This document shows, piece by piece, positions 46,701 to 57,280 of a stretch of 64,000 nucleotides of DNA. Source of the DNA: Gelatoporia subvermispora B (taxonomy: Eukaryota; Basidiomycota; Agaricomycetes; Polyporales; Gelatoporiaceae); assembly GCA_000320605.2 (NCBI GenBank), contig KB445795.1, positions 1,474,693-1,538,692 of the forward strand. Direction: 5' to 3'. Each line of letters begins with the position of its first letter. Positions within the stretch are counted from its first letter, which is position 1. Below the pieces are notes generated by a model. The model had not been told where the DNA came from, searched no databases, and was given only the letters and a program-made list of their open reading frames with translations. The translations under genes were made by a program, and so were the position numbers.

Positions 46701-48341
46701 TCAACCCCACAGGTGAAGCACCTTGGGATCCACGTCGACGTAGCGAGCGCCTTTCACCTCGTGGCCGGAGATTGCTGCATTGATCTCAGCAACTTCCTCG
46801 GGCGTCAGCTCGACGTCGCCGCCGGCGAGGTTCTCCAGGGTGCGTTTCTTGTGCCTACCGAGACCTCTGAGTACAAATATCACAAGGATGGTGGGAGGAA
46901 TACACACGAGGAGCCTGGCAAAGGAAGCACATGGGGCCCGAGGTTGCTGACCCAAGCAATGCAGAGCTGAGCGGGTGTGATGTTCTTCCTCTCTGCAATA
47001 GCCTTGAGTGCATCGACGAGCTGCAAGTTATGTTTGAAGTTCTAAAGTAGCAACACGTCAGGTTTAGAAACCTGGAATGAAATTATGGGTCTCACCTCGG
47101 GCTGGAAGCGACTGAATCGGCGGCGCATGTCATCCTCTGGGACACCGTGAAGTCAGGAAAGGTTTATAGGCCATGAAGACATAGCTCACCAGGGAGGTCA
47201 TCGAGACTCTTGATTGTTCCAGTCAGGAATCCTCTGCCTAGAGGCCTGTTGCTGCGTCAGAGGGCACTGCAAAGACTGAAATATTGTAGATCAACTCACG
47301 AGTAAGCAGCCACAGAGATGTCAAGCTCCTTGGCGGCAGCAATAACTACATCACGCGATAAATTCGATAACGGTGTGTCGGACGCAACACGATGCGACTT
47401 ACCTTTCTTAGTTTCTTCTTCGTACGACCAGGGGCTAACCTCAATTTCGACGATAGTGATGGGGTACACCTGGAGCAAGATTTATTATGTCTTAGCGCGA
47501 AATATAAGTAGATGTGAACTCACTGAATGTCCTCTCCTGAGAGTGGCAGCACTGCATTCGGACATACCAATATGGTCGAATTTACCCTCCTTAATCAGTT
47601 CGGAAAGTATTTTGATGGTTTCCTCAATGGGATGGTTCTGGTCAACGCGGGCACACTGGAACAAATCAAGTTTCTTGGTGCCGCGGAGGGCCGCGTTGAT
47701 GTTATCGACACTGGCTCTGAGGTTCTCCGGCCTGCGTTTTCATGTTGACAACCAAATTTCCCCAAAACCATGGCACAAAGACGCTCACGAAGAATCCGGG
47801 CCGAGGACTTTACGGTTTACGCCACCCTATGAAGTGATCGTATCAGTAACCTCTCTCGAAGTGCAGTACTATGACAAGTACCTTTACAGAGAGGAAGGTC
47901 CTGTCCGCATATTCCGGGTACTTCTCGAAGAAGCGGGACACCAATTTCAGATTAGCGGTCCCGAGATCTTGCGCATAGAACTCGCCTGCGAACGTGATAA
48001 GAGGATTGGAAGCGGGGAGAGAAGTTCATCTAGGCTCACCGCTGTTTAGCACCATTTTCACACCAGCGGGCAAGGCATCAACACCTGCTTTGATTGCCTC
48101 GAAAGCTTGCTCCTCCGGCACGGGGTTGGGAGTCCACCTACGGACAATAGCGACTGGTGAGTGTTGGACATTCCGTGCACTTGTGGCGGCACGCACGTCA
48201 TCATCATCAAGCCATGCTGATGTAGAGCGGTGGATAAATGAGATGCTGCTCAAGTAGTTCAAGAGTGCTCCAACGACTTACAGCGACTTTGGCAACAGTG
48301 ACGTTCGTAGCAGTGCCTCCGAGCTTCGCGATGTTGGCCAT
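46701..48341 (-). CDS. Aldo/keto reductase, pyridoxal reductase (Plr1)-like
   Basis: NADPH-dependent reductase. In fission yeast the related Plr1 reduces pyridoxal to pyridoxine. Start at ATG 48341 ([20 protein letters not shown]). After introns the frame gives [42 protein letters not shown] (catalytic Tyr in FY), [20 protein letters not shown] (catalytic Lys in VKGG), [68 protein letters not shown] and [10 protein letters not shown] (cofactor phosphate site). It ends DPKVLHLWG. GLMxMTW and LSVKGG are typical of Plr1-type enzymes, but the C in QCARVDQ replaces the usual H in family members of the form ...R.D.. . About eight short introns. Substrate inferred. Confidence 0.85.
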
Positions 48342-49228
48342 GTTACTAGTATTGCGTGAGCGATGTTAATGCTTGCAGTGGTTGTGTGGGGGGAGACTGA
48401 AGCTTTCTTTGGTTGGGAACGATGATGTCTTATAGGCCGTTCGGGCCGGTGACGCGGCGGGACGGCAAGAACATACGTAGGGTGGATCAGTATGGATGCG
48501 GTTCGCTGCGGTAGCGGAGGTAGCAGCTAAGTACGACGTCGATGTGAACTACGAGCTGCCGGAGGGTGACGCAGACCTAGAGCCGTTGTCTCCGAGCTAA
48601 CACAGTTCTATGTAGTCTGACCCAGCAAGAGGCAACCACGCAAATTCACTGTGAACCATATTCGACCGTTGCCGTCTGTCCGTCGTCGCTCTACCTCCAG
48701 ACCATAAGGCGCAGGGTCAATATTGAGGGCCGATAGCATCGGCTGCAACAGGTATTGCGCTGGTCCTAGCTATGCTACATCTACCGCCTGACCACCGAGC
48801 GCTGCGCTCTACGGGCACTTTCAAATATTCGCGGAAGTGTTCATCGGGTAGCCTAAGCATTAGTAATTACCGTTTGCTGGTTTACAAGTAGGCGTCCTTT
48901 GCTCGACAATCCGCACACTGAGATGGCACAACAGCCATATACGTGCCACATCCGTGATGCGATTCCGTGTACACTTGGCGCAGCTGAACCATGTAAAGAG
49001 CCTCTCGCGGACGTGACCGCGCTTGGCGAGGGATGTGCGTATACGTCGCTTGCAATGGAGCACCAGATTGGGGCATCCGCGCGGCATGCGGCAATTTCTC
49101 ACGAGTCTCGACCCGGTTCAGGCCAGAATCTCTCGTCTACCGCTCGGTCTGAGGAGGCCACACCACCTGCGCCATCTCCTCTGCTTTGTCTCTGTACTAC
49201 CACTCTGTAGGATACCCCGGCATTCACC
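48342..49228. other. Intergenic region between divergent reductase and syntaxin genes
   Basis: Promoter region of both genes. A 34-codon plus-strand frame at 48496-48600 (MRFAAVAEVAAKYDVDVNYE...) looks protein-like but is isolated; it may be a gene remnant. Nothing else recognised. Confidence 0.4.
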
Positions 49229-50629
49229 ATGGCTCGCGATAGGCTTGCGGTCCTGAGGGTAAGCCCGACTGCCCTTTCGCTGCTGAACCAGATATGAAGC
49301 TGCGGTGGCTGACGCCCGTATATGCACACAGGCCCAACGGCAGCAGGAAGCTACCGGTCAAGGACACGAAATGACGAACTTGCAAACACCGGACCGTATT
49401 GCGACTGCATCTAATGGGAACGGAGACGGAAACTCAGACCCCATGGCTTCGTTCTATAATGAGGTTCGTAGTAGTCTCCTTTCACAAAGGTTCCGCAGCT
49501 AACGCATGCGCGTACCCATAGGTAACTTATATTCAGGACAACATCGAACAATTTCGCAACAACGTCAATCGCATCAGCGAACTGCATGCACGCACTCTCA
49601 CTAGCACGGACGAAGCTACGAATCAGCAGACGCAAGCGCTCTTGCAAGACCTCGTCAGCCAGACACGGGAGCTCAGCAACAGTCTGAAACAACGCATACA
49701 AGCCCTAGACAACACGCCCACCTCAAGACCTCAGGATGCACGCATACGGAAGAATCAGGTATGTTTATTAAACTGCTACTGATGACTACTTATTCATTCT
49801 GCGGATTTCAAAGACAGCGCTCCTGCGCAACAAATTTCTTGAAGTCCTGCAAAACTATCAACAAGTAGAATCAGAGTACAGGGCGAAATACAAACAGCGC
49901 GTTGAACGACAATTCCGCATTGGTATGAAGGTCTTGAAATGCGATATTGAGCACTCTATAACGCGATATTGCAGTCAAACCGGATGCAACCCCGGAAGAG
50001 GTCAATGCGGTAGTCAATGACACCGAAGGAGGCGGTGATCAGGTGTTCGCGCAGGCTGTACGTTTTCATGTTCAAACAGAGGTCGGTATCTTGCTCACGG
50101 TAACTACAGCTCTCTGTGTCCAGCCGCTATCGCGAAGGAAGAGCAGCGTACCGCGAAGTACAAGAGCGTCACGATGAGATCCGGCAGATTGAACGGACAC
50201 TAGAAGAGTTGGCGCAGATGTTCAACGACGTTCGTAATCTCATTCAGCAGAACACCTTCTGACATCCTCTGACATTCGCACCAGATGAGTGTACTGATCA
50301 GCCAGCAAGACGAATCTATCAACGTGATTCAGGATATGGCGGGTCGTGTAGAAGCCGACACGGGCGCTGGGTAAGTGGGCTTGGTGATCGTCTAAACAAA
50401 TCTCATCACCATCTGCATGATAGTTTACAACAGACCGAGAAGGCGGTGGAGCACGCACGTTCCGCGCGAAGGAAGCGTTGGATATGCTTCTGGCTCTCTG
50501 TGCTCATCGTGTGCATCGTTGTTGCTGTTGTCGTCGGCGTGGTCGTTAGCAACAATAAAAAGGTGGGCCCTCATAATGATAATGATGCTAGTAACGAGAA
50601 TAACACCGGCTTTGGCTGAACAGAACTAG
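49229..50629 (+). CDS. SSO1: Plasma-membrane t-SNARE syntaxin, Sso1/2 type
   Basis: Qa-SNARE that drives fusion of secretory vesicles at the plasma membrane. Exon 1 from ATG 49229 encodes MARDRLAVLR, joined to AQRQQEATGQGHEM. The regulatory Habc helices include MASFYNEV-TYIQDNIEQFRNNV, SRPQDARIRKNQTALLRNKF and YQQVESEYRAKYKQRVERQF. The SNARE motif is YREVQERHDEIRQIERTLEE and LAQMFNDMSVLISQQDESIN (central Gln of the zero layer in the last block), VIQDMAGRVE. It is followed by a C-terminal membrane anchor WICFWLSVLIVCIVVAVVVG. The end is ambiguous. Reading through gives a 20-residue Asn-rich tail to 50619. Removing a 61-nt GT-AG intron (50563-50623) gives a short tail ending at 50629, which I prefer because syntaxins end just after the anchor. 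Confidence 0.92.
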
Positions 50630-51595
50630 CCACCTTCCACCTTTATCTACTGTGCGTTGCGCTGCAAGATCTACGTTCGGACGGGACATTGTTTCCGACT
50701 CAGGGACTGTTCATTATCTATGCTTCGGTCATTTCTACTAATTTACATACATTTGATTACTGTGTACATTGTACCCCTCATGCAGTATGCGCTCTTTGAG
50801 CGATGCCATATGTAATCTCGTTCGGATGACGCACGTTCTGTCCACTTGCACTCCGCCCAGAAGAGTTGTTGGTGTTAGACCAGAGAAGTGAGATTCAATC
50901 CACCCCGCTGTCTCAGGACTAGGTTAGCACAGACTTGGTCGCCCAACATGATAATTGTCACCGTGCCTGAATTCCGGTGATTGTAGCTAGGTTACTGCAG
51001 CGCATAGCCTCCCGCTCAAGGGAAGCAATTGCTGTACTCAACACGACGATCAATTTTGTCTGAGAGCATAAATTGATGATATTGAGGATCTTTGAACCAA
51101 GCTCAGGGACGCCATGCAGTACTTCGTGTATATATGGAGATCTTCCTTGTGTCTTCCTGAGGGTGTTCTATTTGGATCTGAAGTGTACTCGACGAACCGA
51201 CCGAGTTGATCAAGCTTGCTCCGTGCTTGAGCTGTGTCCGAAATTGCGCCGCTGGCAAGGTCGTGACAGGTCTGTGCCAGTGACAACAGACATCAGAGAG
51301 GCATCGCTTGAGGGGGTGATGGATCCAAGTGAGTCCCAGCCGGACGCTCATCAGCCTGAGGACTTCTGGCAAGGCCGTCCGTTACACCGGTCGAGTACCC
51401 TAAGAAGCATGGCCGCACTCAAATACAGGGCACCAGTGGTCTGGGCCCAACTCTTGACTCATTCAACTGCATTCCCCGCAAGATCCGAGTCCACGACCGA
51501 GAGAGGGGAAGAGAAGACGCTGTAGACGTGGTCACCGGAGAGTCCTTGAAAGCCTGCACCGAATCGCACCAGTCGGGATCGCGCCTCTGCCCACG
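50630..51595. other. Intergenic region upstream of kynureninase
   Basis: 3' flank of the syntaxin gene and about 900 bp before the kynureninase start. A 150-codon plus-strand frame (51073-51525) matches no family and is probably 5' leader or chance. Confidence 0.4.
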
Positions 51596-53370
51596 ATGCC
51601 CTCCGCCGCCGCAAGTGCTGCCTTCGTGCTCCCGCCCGAGCAAGATCCTATCGCACAACTACGTGATGAATTTGCTATACCCACAAATAAGCAGATTGGT
51701 GCGACCGCCGTTGGCGCTGAACTCGGTGCGTCTATGTGATCTATCTGGTCACTACGCTCCAAGCTGATCGTGATCTTTTCTCACAGAGGATGAGCCATGT
51801 ACCTATATGGCGGGCAACTCGCTCGGCTTGATGCCGAAGCGAGCAAAGAAGTTGGTCCAGGAAGAGTTGGATGTCTGGTCAATCAGGTCGGACATGATCT
51901 TGCCTGCTCTGGATTGGCGGACTCAACCTTGGACGATCTCTCAGGGCGGTCGAGGGACACTTCGATCATCCGTATGAGCGACCATGGGTCTCCATAGCGG
52001 ACAACGTCACACCACTCCTAGCTGAGATGATAGGTTAGTCCTCACGGCCGTTCTGAAGTGGCATAACTTGACGTTTTCCGGCCTGACAGGAGCAAAGGAG
52101 GCAGAAGTAGCCTGCATGAGCACATTGACGGCTAATCTGCATCTTATGCTGAACACCTTCTACCGTCCGACCAAGGAGCGGTTCAAGATTCTTTGCGAGG
52201 CGCATGCTTTCCCATCGGACCAAGTCAGTCCGTACTGAGTGACATACCCCACACTTGATACTGACATCTTACAGTATGCCTTCGCATCTCAAGTCGCGTC
52301 GCACGGCTTCAACCCCAAGGAGGCTTTGATTGAGCTGCCACCACGTACAGGAGAGTATTCACTGCGCGAAGAAGACATCCTGGATGTGCTCGCGCTAGAA
52401 GGAGAGAGCATTGCGCTGGTGCTCTTCCCAGGAGTTCAATACTATACTGGACAGGTATTCAGTATCCAGGCGATCACGAAAGCTGCGAAGGAACATGTAC
52501 GTCCTCCAGATATGGCTGGTACGATCGTCGCTCATGTCTGCACTGTCAGGGATGCATATGCGGCTGGGACCTCGCCCATGCTGTTGGAAATGTGCCTCTG
52601 GCACTTCACGACTGGAACGTCGATTTTGCTGTTTGGTGTACCTACAAGTATCTCAATTCAGGTCCTGGCGGTATTTCTGGACTCTTCGTACACGAAAGCT
52701 GGAATGGCCAGCCAATCAGGTATGCTGAATCTATCACACCCATATCCATAGTGTTTCTGAGTAACGACACAGGAATGCTGGCTGGTGGGGCCACGACCCC
52801 GTCACGCGCTTCGACATGCCCCCGACGTTCAGTGCGATTCCTGGCGCGCAGGGCTTCCAGCAGTCCAACCCGTCCGTCCTCACGACCGTCGCGCTGCTGG
52901 GCTCGCTCCAGGTCTTCAAGGAGGCCGGCGGGATGGCGCCGCTCCGCGCGCGCTCGGTCCGCCTGACGGGCTACCTCGACGCGCTCATCCGCCGGTCGCG
53001 CTTCTGGGTGCCCCCTTCGCGCGCGGCCTCATATACCAGCGCACGGCCGAGCGTGACGATCATCACGCCTATCGGCGCCGCGCGGGGCTCGCAGTTGTCG
53101 CTGCTGTTGCTCCCGACCGGAAAGGGCATCATGCAGCAGGTGCTGCAGGGCATGAAGGAGCGGGGCGTGCTGGGCGACTCGCGCAAGCCCGACGTGATCC
53201 GGCTTGCGCCGTGTGCGCTGTACAACTCGTGGGGAGACGTTGAGCGGGCGGTTGCGGTGCTTGAAGAGGTGCTGGATGAGGTGGAGCGCGAGGGAGTGGC
53301 CGCGAATGTTGTGGTGCCAGCGGAAGAGAAGATCCGGAGCAGTGTACAAACGACTGTTGCCATTATTTAA
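51596..53370 (+). CDS. BNA5: Kynureninase
   Basis: PLP enzyme that cleaves 3-hydroxykynurenine to 3-hydroxyanthranilate and alanine (and kynurenine to anthranilate) in the cytosol. Start at ATG 51596 ([21 protein letters not shown]). Joined exons give [74 protein letters not shown], then [19 protein letters not shown] and [19 protein letters not shown]. The Asp in DLAHA and Lys in TYKYLN are the cofactor-binding residues. RNAGWWGHD is formed across an intron at about 52720-52772, then [20 protein letters not shown] and [20 protein letters not shown]. About eight introns. Convergent with the DUF7918 gene, 2 kb from a formamidase-like gene. Confidence 0.95.
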
Positions 53371-53553
53371 AGGGTGCATTTATGAATGTATGGGTGTTTC
53401 GAGATTGGGTTCGTAGATGTACAATGTGGTCTACTGTAATTGCCACCTTCGTTATGACATAACGGGCGTTCAAGGCCGAATGTTATTGCGTCAAACTGTG
53501 CTTCGACATGTCAGACAATACAAGTGCTGCACTGTGACTCCTCCATGAGGAAG

Positions 53554-54899
53554 TCAACTTAAATCATAATACATCTGATGGGCGTTAGAAGACGAGCCGG
53601 GTTTCGAATGACCAGACCTTCTCTCCGCTTTCTTCTTCTCCAGTAACCTCTGCAACGACATTATCTGCTCCTGGTGTGTCCTGATCGATGTCTGTCGATT
53701 TGCTCGATGTTGATTCTTTGTCAAATGACAATGGAAGTATAGCACGAGCTCACCTCGATCACGGCAACCTCGTCGTCATCGTCCTCAGGCGGAAGCTTGA
53801 TATCACTGTGTTCCACCTTGGGCTCTTGCTTCACCTTAGGCTCAACATCACTTCGCCTTCGTTTCGTACTTCCGGAGGCCTGAGCCGTATCGAATATACT
53901 GTCGTCCGACCGTTGCCTCTTTGTCGCCAGAGGCTCGCCCTCTCGCGCCTTCTGAGTAGGTTTTTGCGAACTCGAGGGGTGAGTAATGTGCAGTGCGGGA
54001 GGTGGGGCTGGGGTTAGCAAGCCAGGAATTATACCCCGCCGCTGCAGTGTCTCTGGTGCGTGCGGATGGTCAGTGCTGCGATGAGGTGCTCGTAATCGGG
54101 CTGGCCATTCGTACGATACCTTTCTTGAGGTACATAAAGCGGAACGTCACGAACGGTTCGGCCGTCTCGACATATTGGATTTGGTACTGGTGGACCATAG
54201 GCGATACCTGTGGATAAATTTTCGGCAGCCCAAACCTGTTATCGCACGTTCAGGGGCCGAGCCCGGGGGAGTAAGTGCCAACTCGGCGTACGATATACGA
54301 TGCTCCCCTGCCCTCTCGGACCTTTCGTGAGTGGGTCCTATTTCCGGCGGGTAGCGCATCTCGGGACATGCAGTTGGCATCGGTCCACGGATCTGGGTGA
54401 TCCTGTATATATTCGCCTCGATCACGCCTAGCTGCTCTTGTATTACGCCCTTCTTGGCGTGTTCGTCATCTTCCAGTCCATCAAAGTACAAAGTCAACGG
54501 AGTGGCAGAGACGGAATCGGCGCGAATGCACGCACCTGTCGTCAATATCGTAGTAAACATGTACGGATAGCATCGGAGTACTCCGTTTCTGAAGCCTATG
54601 CTTTGGCCGATGCCCCCTCGGAACCCGATAAAGTTGTCCACCTCCTGGCCGTCGGCGCCGCACACGGCTAGATAAGCGGGCAGCTTTGCGCAGCCGGAAC
54701 GATCTGCGGTCACAATGGTGATTTCCTAGACAGGTTCGTAGACACGGCGAAAAGGTCAGGGTAGTAGAGAATTTACCTTCCCCGCCTCGCTCGGAATGTA
54801 GCAGCTCACGATGCTGCCGTGCTGGACTTTGGGATTGTATTGCGGGAGCTCGGCGCCGTTGCAGTATATCGCAGCGCCAAATCCCCGGTGGATCAACAT
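53554..54899 (-). CDS. DUF7918 family protein
   Basis: The start ATG at 54899 gives MLIHRGFGAAIYCNGAELPQ and IVSCYIPSEAGK, joined across an intron to EITIVTADRSGCAKLPAYLA and VDGQEVDN-like text (CGADGQEVDNFIGFRGG). Next come FVLYFDGLEDDEHAKKGVIQ, LGVIEANIYRITQIRGPMPT, IGPTHERSERAGEHRISYAE and VETAEPFVTFRFMYLKKGIV. These match the layout of DUF7918, a family common in mushroom-forming fungi: ...CWIPSEAGK..., ...HERSKK..., ...F.YRP... . The C-terminal part is charged and K/R/P-rich, and the last exon has a short coiled helix (QEQIMSLQRLLEKKKAERR), ending at 53554. Function unknown. The family comparison is from memory; the exon joins at VAVIE/TSIRTHQ are in phase. Confidence 0.8.
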
Positions 54900-55343
54900 C
54901 TTAGATGTGGAAGTCAAAAGATCTGCAAGCTGAAAGTCCTTGAAGGGTAGTGGGGGCTATGAAGAGATCTGTCTTCCGAGGCCCCATCCGCCGAAGGGAG
55001 GTAGGATAGATACTGGAGGACACCGTGCTCGCGGGGAGGTCTATCATGATTTACGTTATGAAGGGTGCAGCCGAGTCACAGACGCCCTCCCTTGGACAGT
55101 TGCCAGTTGGCCGTCGATGGTGCGTTGGAGTGTCGGCATCGCGCGTGGTCTAGAAGACTAGCATGCGGGTGTGCCCTGTCGCGTTCAGATCTGCTGTGAC
55201 GTGGGATTACCTCTTGCTTTGCTTATCTCTTGCTGTAGCATGGAATGCAATTATTTTTCCTTTCTGGTGAGGATTCGCACATTGAAAAGCAAGCAGCCAC
55301 CATGACTTGCTTTACTGGGAACACATCTAGTATACATACGCTT
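54900..55343. other. Intergenic region between DUF7918 and hydrolase genes
   Basis: Upstream of DUF7918 and downstream of the hydrolase; no element recognised. Confidence 0.4.
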
Positions 55344-56273
55344 CTAGAATTGGCGTGAGCGTATATCGTCGAGTAGGAATCCTGCCACGATCCTCGGGTA
55401 TACCTCCCCCTTCAGCAGATCATTATGCTGTTCCTTGAGTTCGTCCAGATTCCGCTGCACGGCGCCCTCCCGACCACTTGAAAGCTCCGTCAACCGCGCA
55501 TACATTCGTTCGCTCTGCACGCGATCGACAAGCGTGTCTCCATCGGAATGGATGATCAACCACCGTATATGGTCGCTGCCTGTGCGTAGAGTGTATGCTG
55601 TGGTATCAAACTGCGGGTAGGATTCGCGTTCGCCGAAGGAATTTGCAATAAACCACGCCTTGTACCCCGGGAATGAATGCAGGAGGAGGTCCAGGTCGTA
55701 GATGCCTTCGGACATGACCACAGCTTGTGTTGCCGAAAGCAGCGCAGGAGACGGGGTCAAAGACGGAAATGACGCGTCGTCTGTGGCCGGCGCGAGCAAG
55801 ATGGAGTTGAGCATGTGCGCCGAGCAGCTGTGCCCAAGGGGATACAGCCGGCGCGCGTCGTACGGCCTCTGTCCGTCTGGCCCCTCCCAAGTGAGCAGGA
55901 ACTCGAGAAAGGCTAGCGCGTCCTCGGCGTGGGCGGGGTGCTGGGTGGGCGAGTCGGAGGTTGTGAGACGGTAGTTGGGCACTGCGACCGGGAAGCGGGT
56001 GTGGGCGGCGAGGCGGCGGGCGAGCGCGGCGTGATCCGCCTTGTCCTCCCTGTCAAGAGGCCGAGTTGGAACGTGTTCGGCGGGACAGAGCAAGACAGGG
56101 GCTCACGAACGCCATGCGCCGCCGTGCACGAAGCAAATTAGGGGAGGGCGAGTGCCGGGGTCGGGAGACTCGTGGGAGGGGACGTAGAGGTCAAATTGAT
56201 GAAATCGACTTGGAGGGTTGGAAGGTGCGTAGGATATGTCGAGGTGCTCTTGCATGTCTGTGAGGTGCTGCAT
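55344..56273 (-). CDS. Alpha/beta hydrolase, kynurenine formamidase-like
   Basis: Two exons: start ATG 56273 (MQHLTDMQEHLDISYAPSNP, then FDLYVPSHESPDPG and PPLICFVHGGAWRS), then after an intron at about 56057-56110 EDKADHAALARRLAAHTRF. HGGAW is the oxyanion-hole motif shared by kynurenine formamidases and BD-FAE-type esterases. The triad is visible: Ser in YPLGHSCSAHML, Asp in IIHSDGDTLVDR, His in LKEQHNDLLKGE. The stop is at 55344 after DDIRSRQF. Length (about 290 residues) and motif spacing fit Bna7, which hydrolyses N-formylkynurenine to kynurenine. The kynureninase gene 2 kb away supports this role, but other small esterases share the same motifs, so the substrate is an inference. Confidence 0.78.
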
Positions 56274-56645
56274 TTTGCTCGCTCGACTGTACGACTTAGA
56301 GGGAGGCTAAGTTGGGAGGTGCTGCGAGAGCGCTATGTCAGCAAGTTGCGTGAGGCCCCAGGTTGTCAGCAGGAACGCTCCTCTCCAGGTCGGCAGCGGA
56401 GATCGAGTGCGGGTGTGGGAGTCGAATGCCAGACTCAGCGAGTCTCGACGCGGGCACCGCTTTCCTCCGCGCGAGCCCCGCAGACGCGTTGGTATGAAAT
56501 CCTCCATGACACGCCGTGCCGATGATGTCATCGCCCAGGGCCCTCTTAAAAGTTGGTTCCCCCCGAGCCGAGCCGTATTTACATCCAGTCTCCTTGTCAT
56601 CGCCCCTCCTCAACATCTGTTTTTCTTCGCCTCCTGATATTCAAC
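56274..56645. other. Intergenic region between divergent hydrolase and PMP3 genes
   Basis: Shared promoter region. One ACGCGT hexamer is near 56484; nothing else recognised. Confidence 0.4.
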
Positions 56646-57046
56646 ATGCCGTTCACCGGTTCAGACATCTGCAAGGTGTGTCCTCTCCTCGACATGTCCC
56701 TTGGCTGGTCACTGACGCTTGCATCGGCGCGCATAGATCATGTACGTGCAATTTTGGCTTTCTCGCTGTTGGACACGTTCCTCACCTCCACTGCAGCTTC
56801 GCCATCATCCTGCCCCCAGTCGGTGTCTTCCTCGAGCGAGGATGCGGCGCTGACTTCTTCATCAACATCCTCCTGGTGGGTTCCATCTCGTCTGGTTGTA
56901 TGCACTGTATGCTGACCGTCTCCTATCCAGACTATCCTGGGATATATGTGCGCTTGCCTATCACTGTATGCACCGTCCATTGCCGCTCACTGTTCTCTTT
57001 CAGTCCTGGAATCATTCATGCGTTGTACATCATCCTCAAATACTGA
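56646..57046 (+). CDS. PMP3: Plasma membrane proteolipid 3 (UPF0057)
   Basis: Tiny two-helix membrane protein that influences membrane potential and cation tolerance. Exact exons: 56646-56675, 56737-56741, 56797-56875, 56931-56947 and 57004-57046. They total 174 nt, coding 57 residues and stop. The product begins MPFTGSDICKIIFAIILPPV, continues GVFLERGCGADFFINILLTI and ends LGYIPGIIHALYIILKY. The FLERGCG and INILLTILGYIPG blocks are hallmarks of the family, and the length is typical. All five exons are needed for the frame, including exons of 5 and 17 nt. Introns are about 55-61 nt with GT-AG ends. Confidence 0.93.
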
Positions 57047-57280
57047 GCGCTGTCGTGTCTCGGTTCCCTCGGACAACTCATGCGTATACGACCTCACGAT
57101 AGCCTATCTCGTACTTTTCCTCTAATCCTCTCGCTGTATTTTTGCTCCCGTAGAGGATTGTTGTTTCAGTAATGTAATGGATACCCGTTGACGGATCGTG
57201 CCCTTGACCGAGTGTGATCTTGGAATGCTACAAGCTAGTGATGCATTGTCGAGCGAGCGACTACACTATTAGTCTAACAA

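Noticed and set aside
51073..51525. 150-codon plus-strand frame before kynureninase
   Set aside because: No recognisable domain, and not in phase with the kynureninase start; probably leader or chance.
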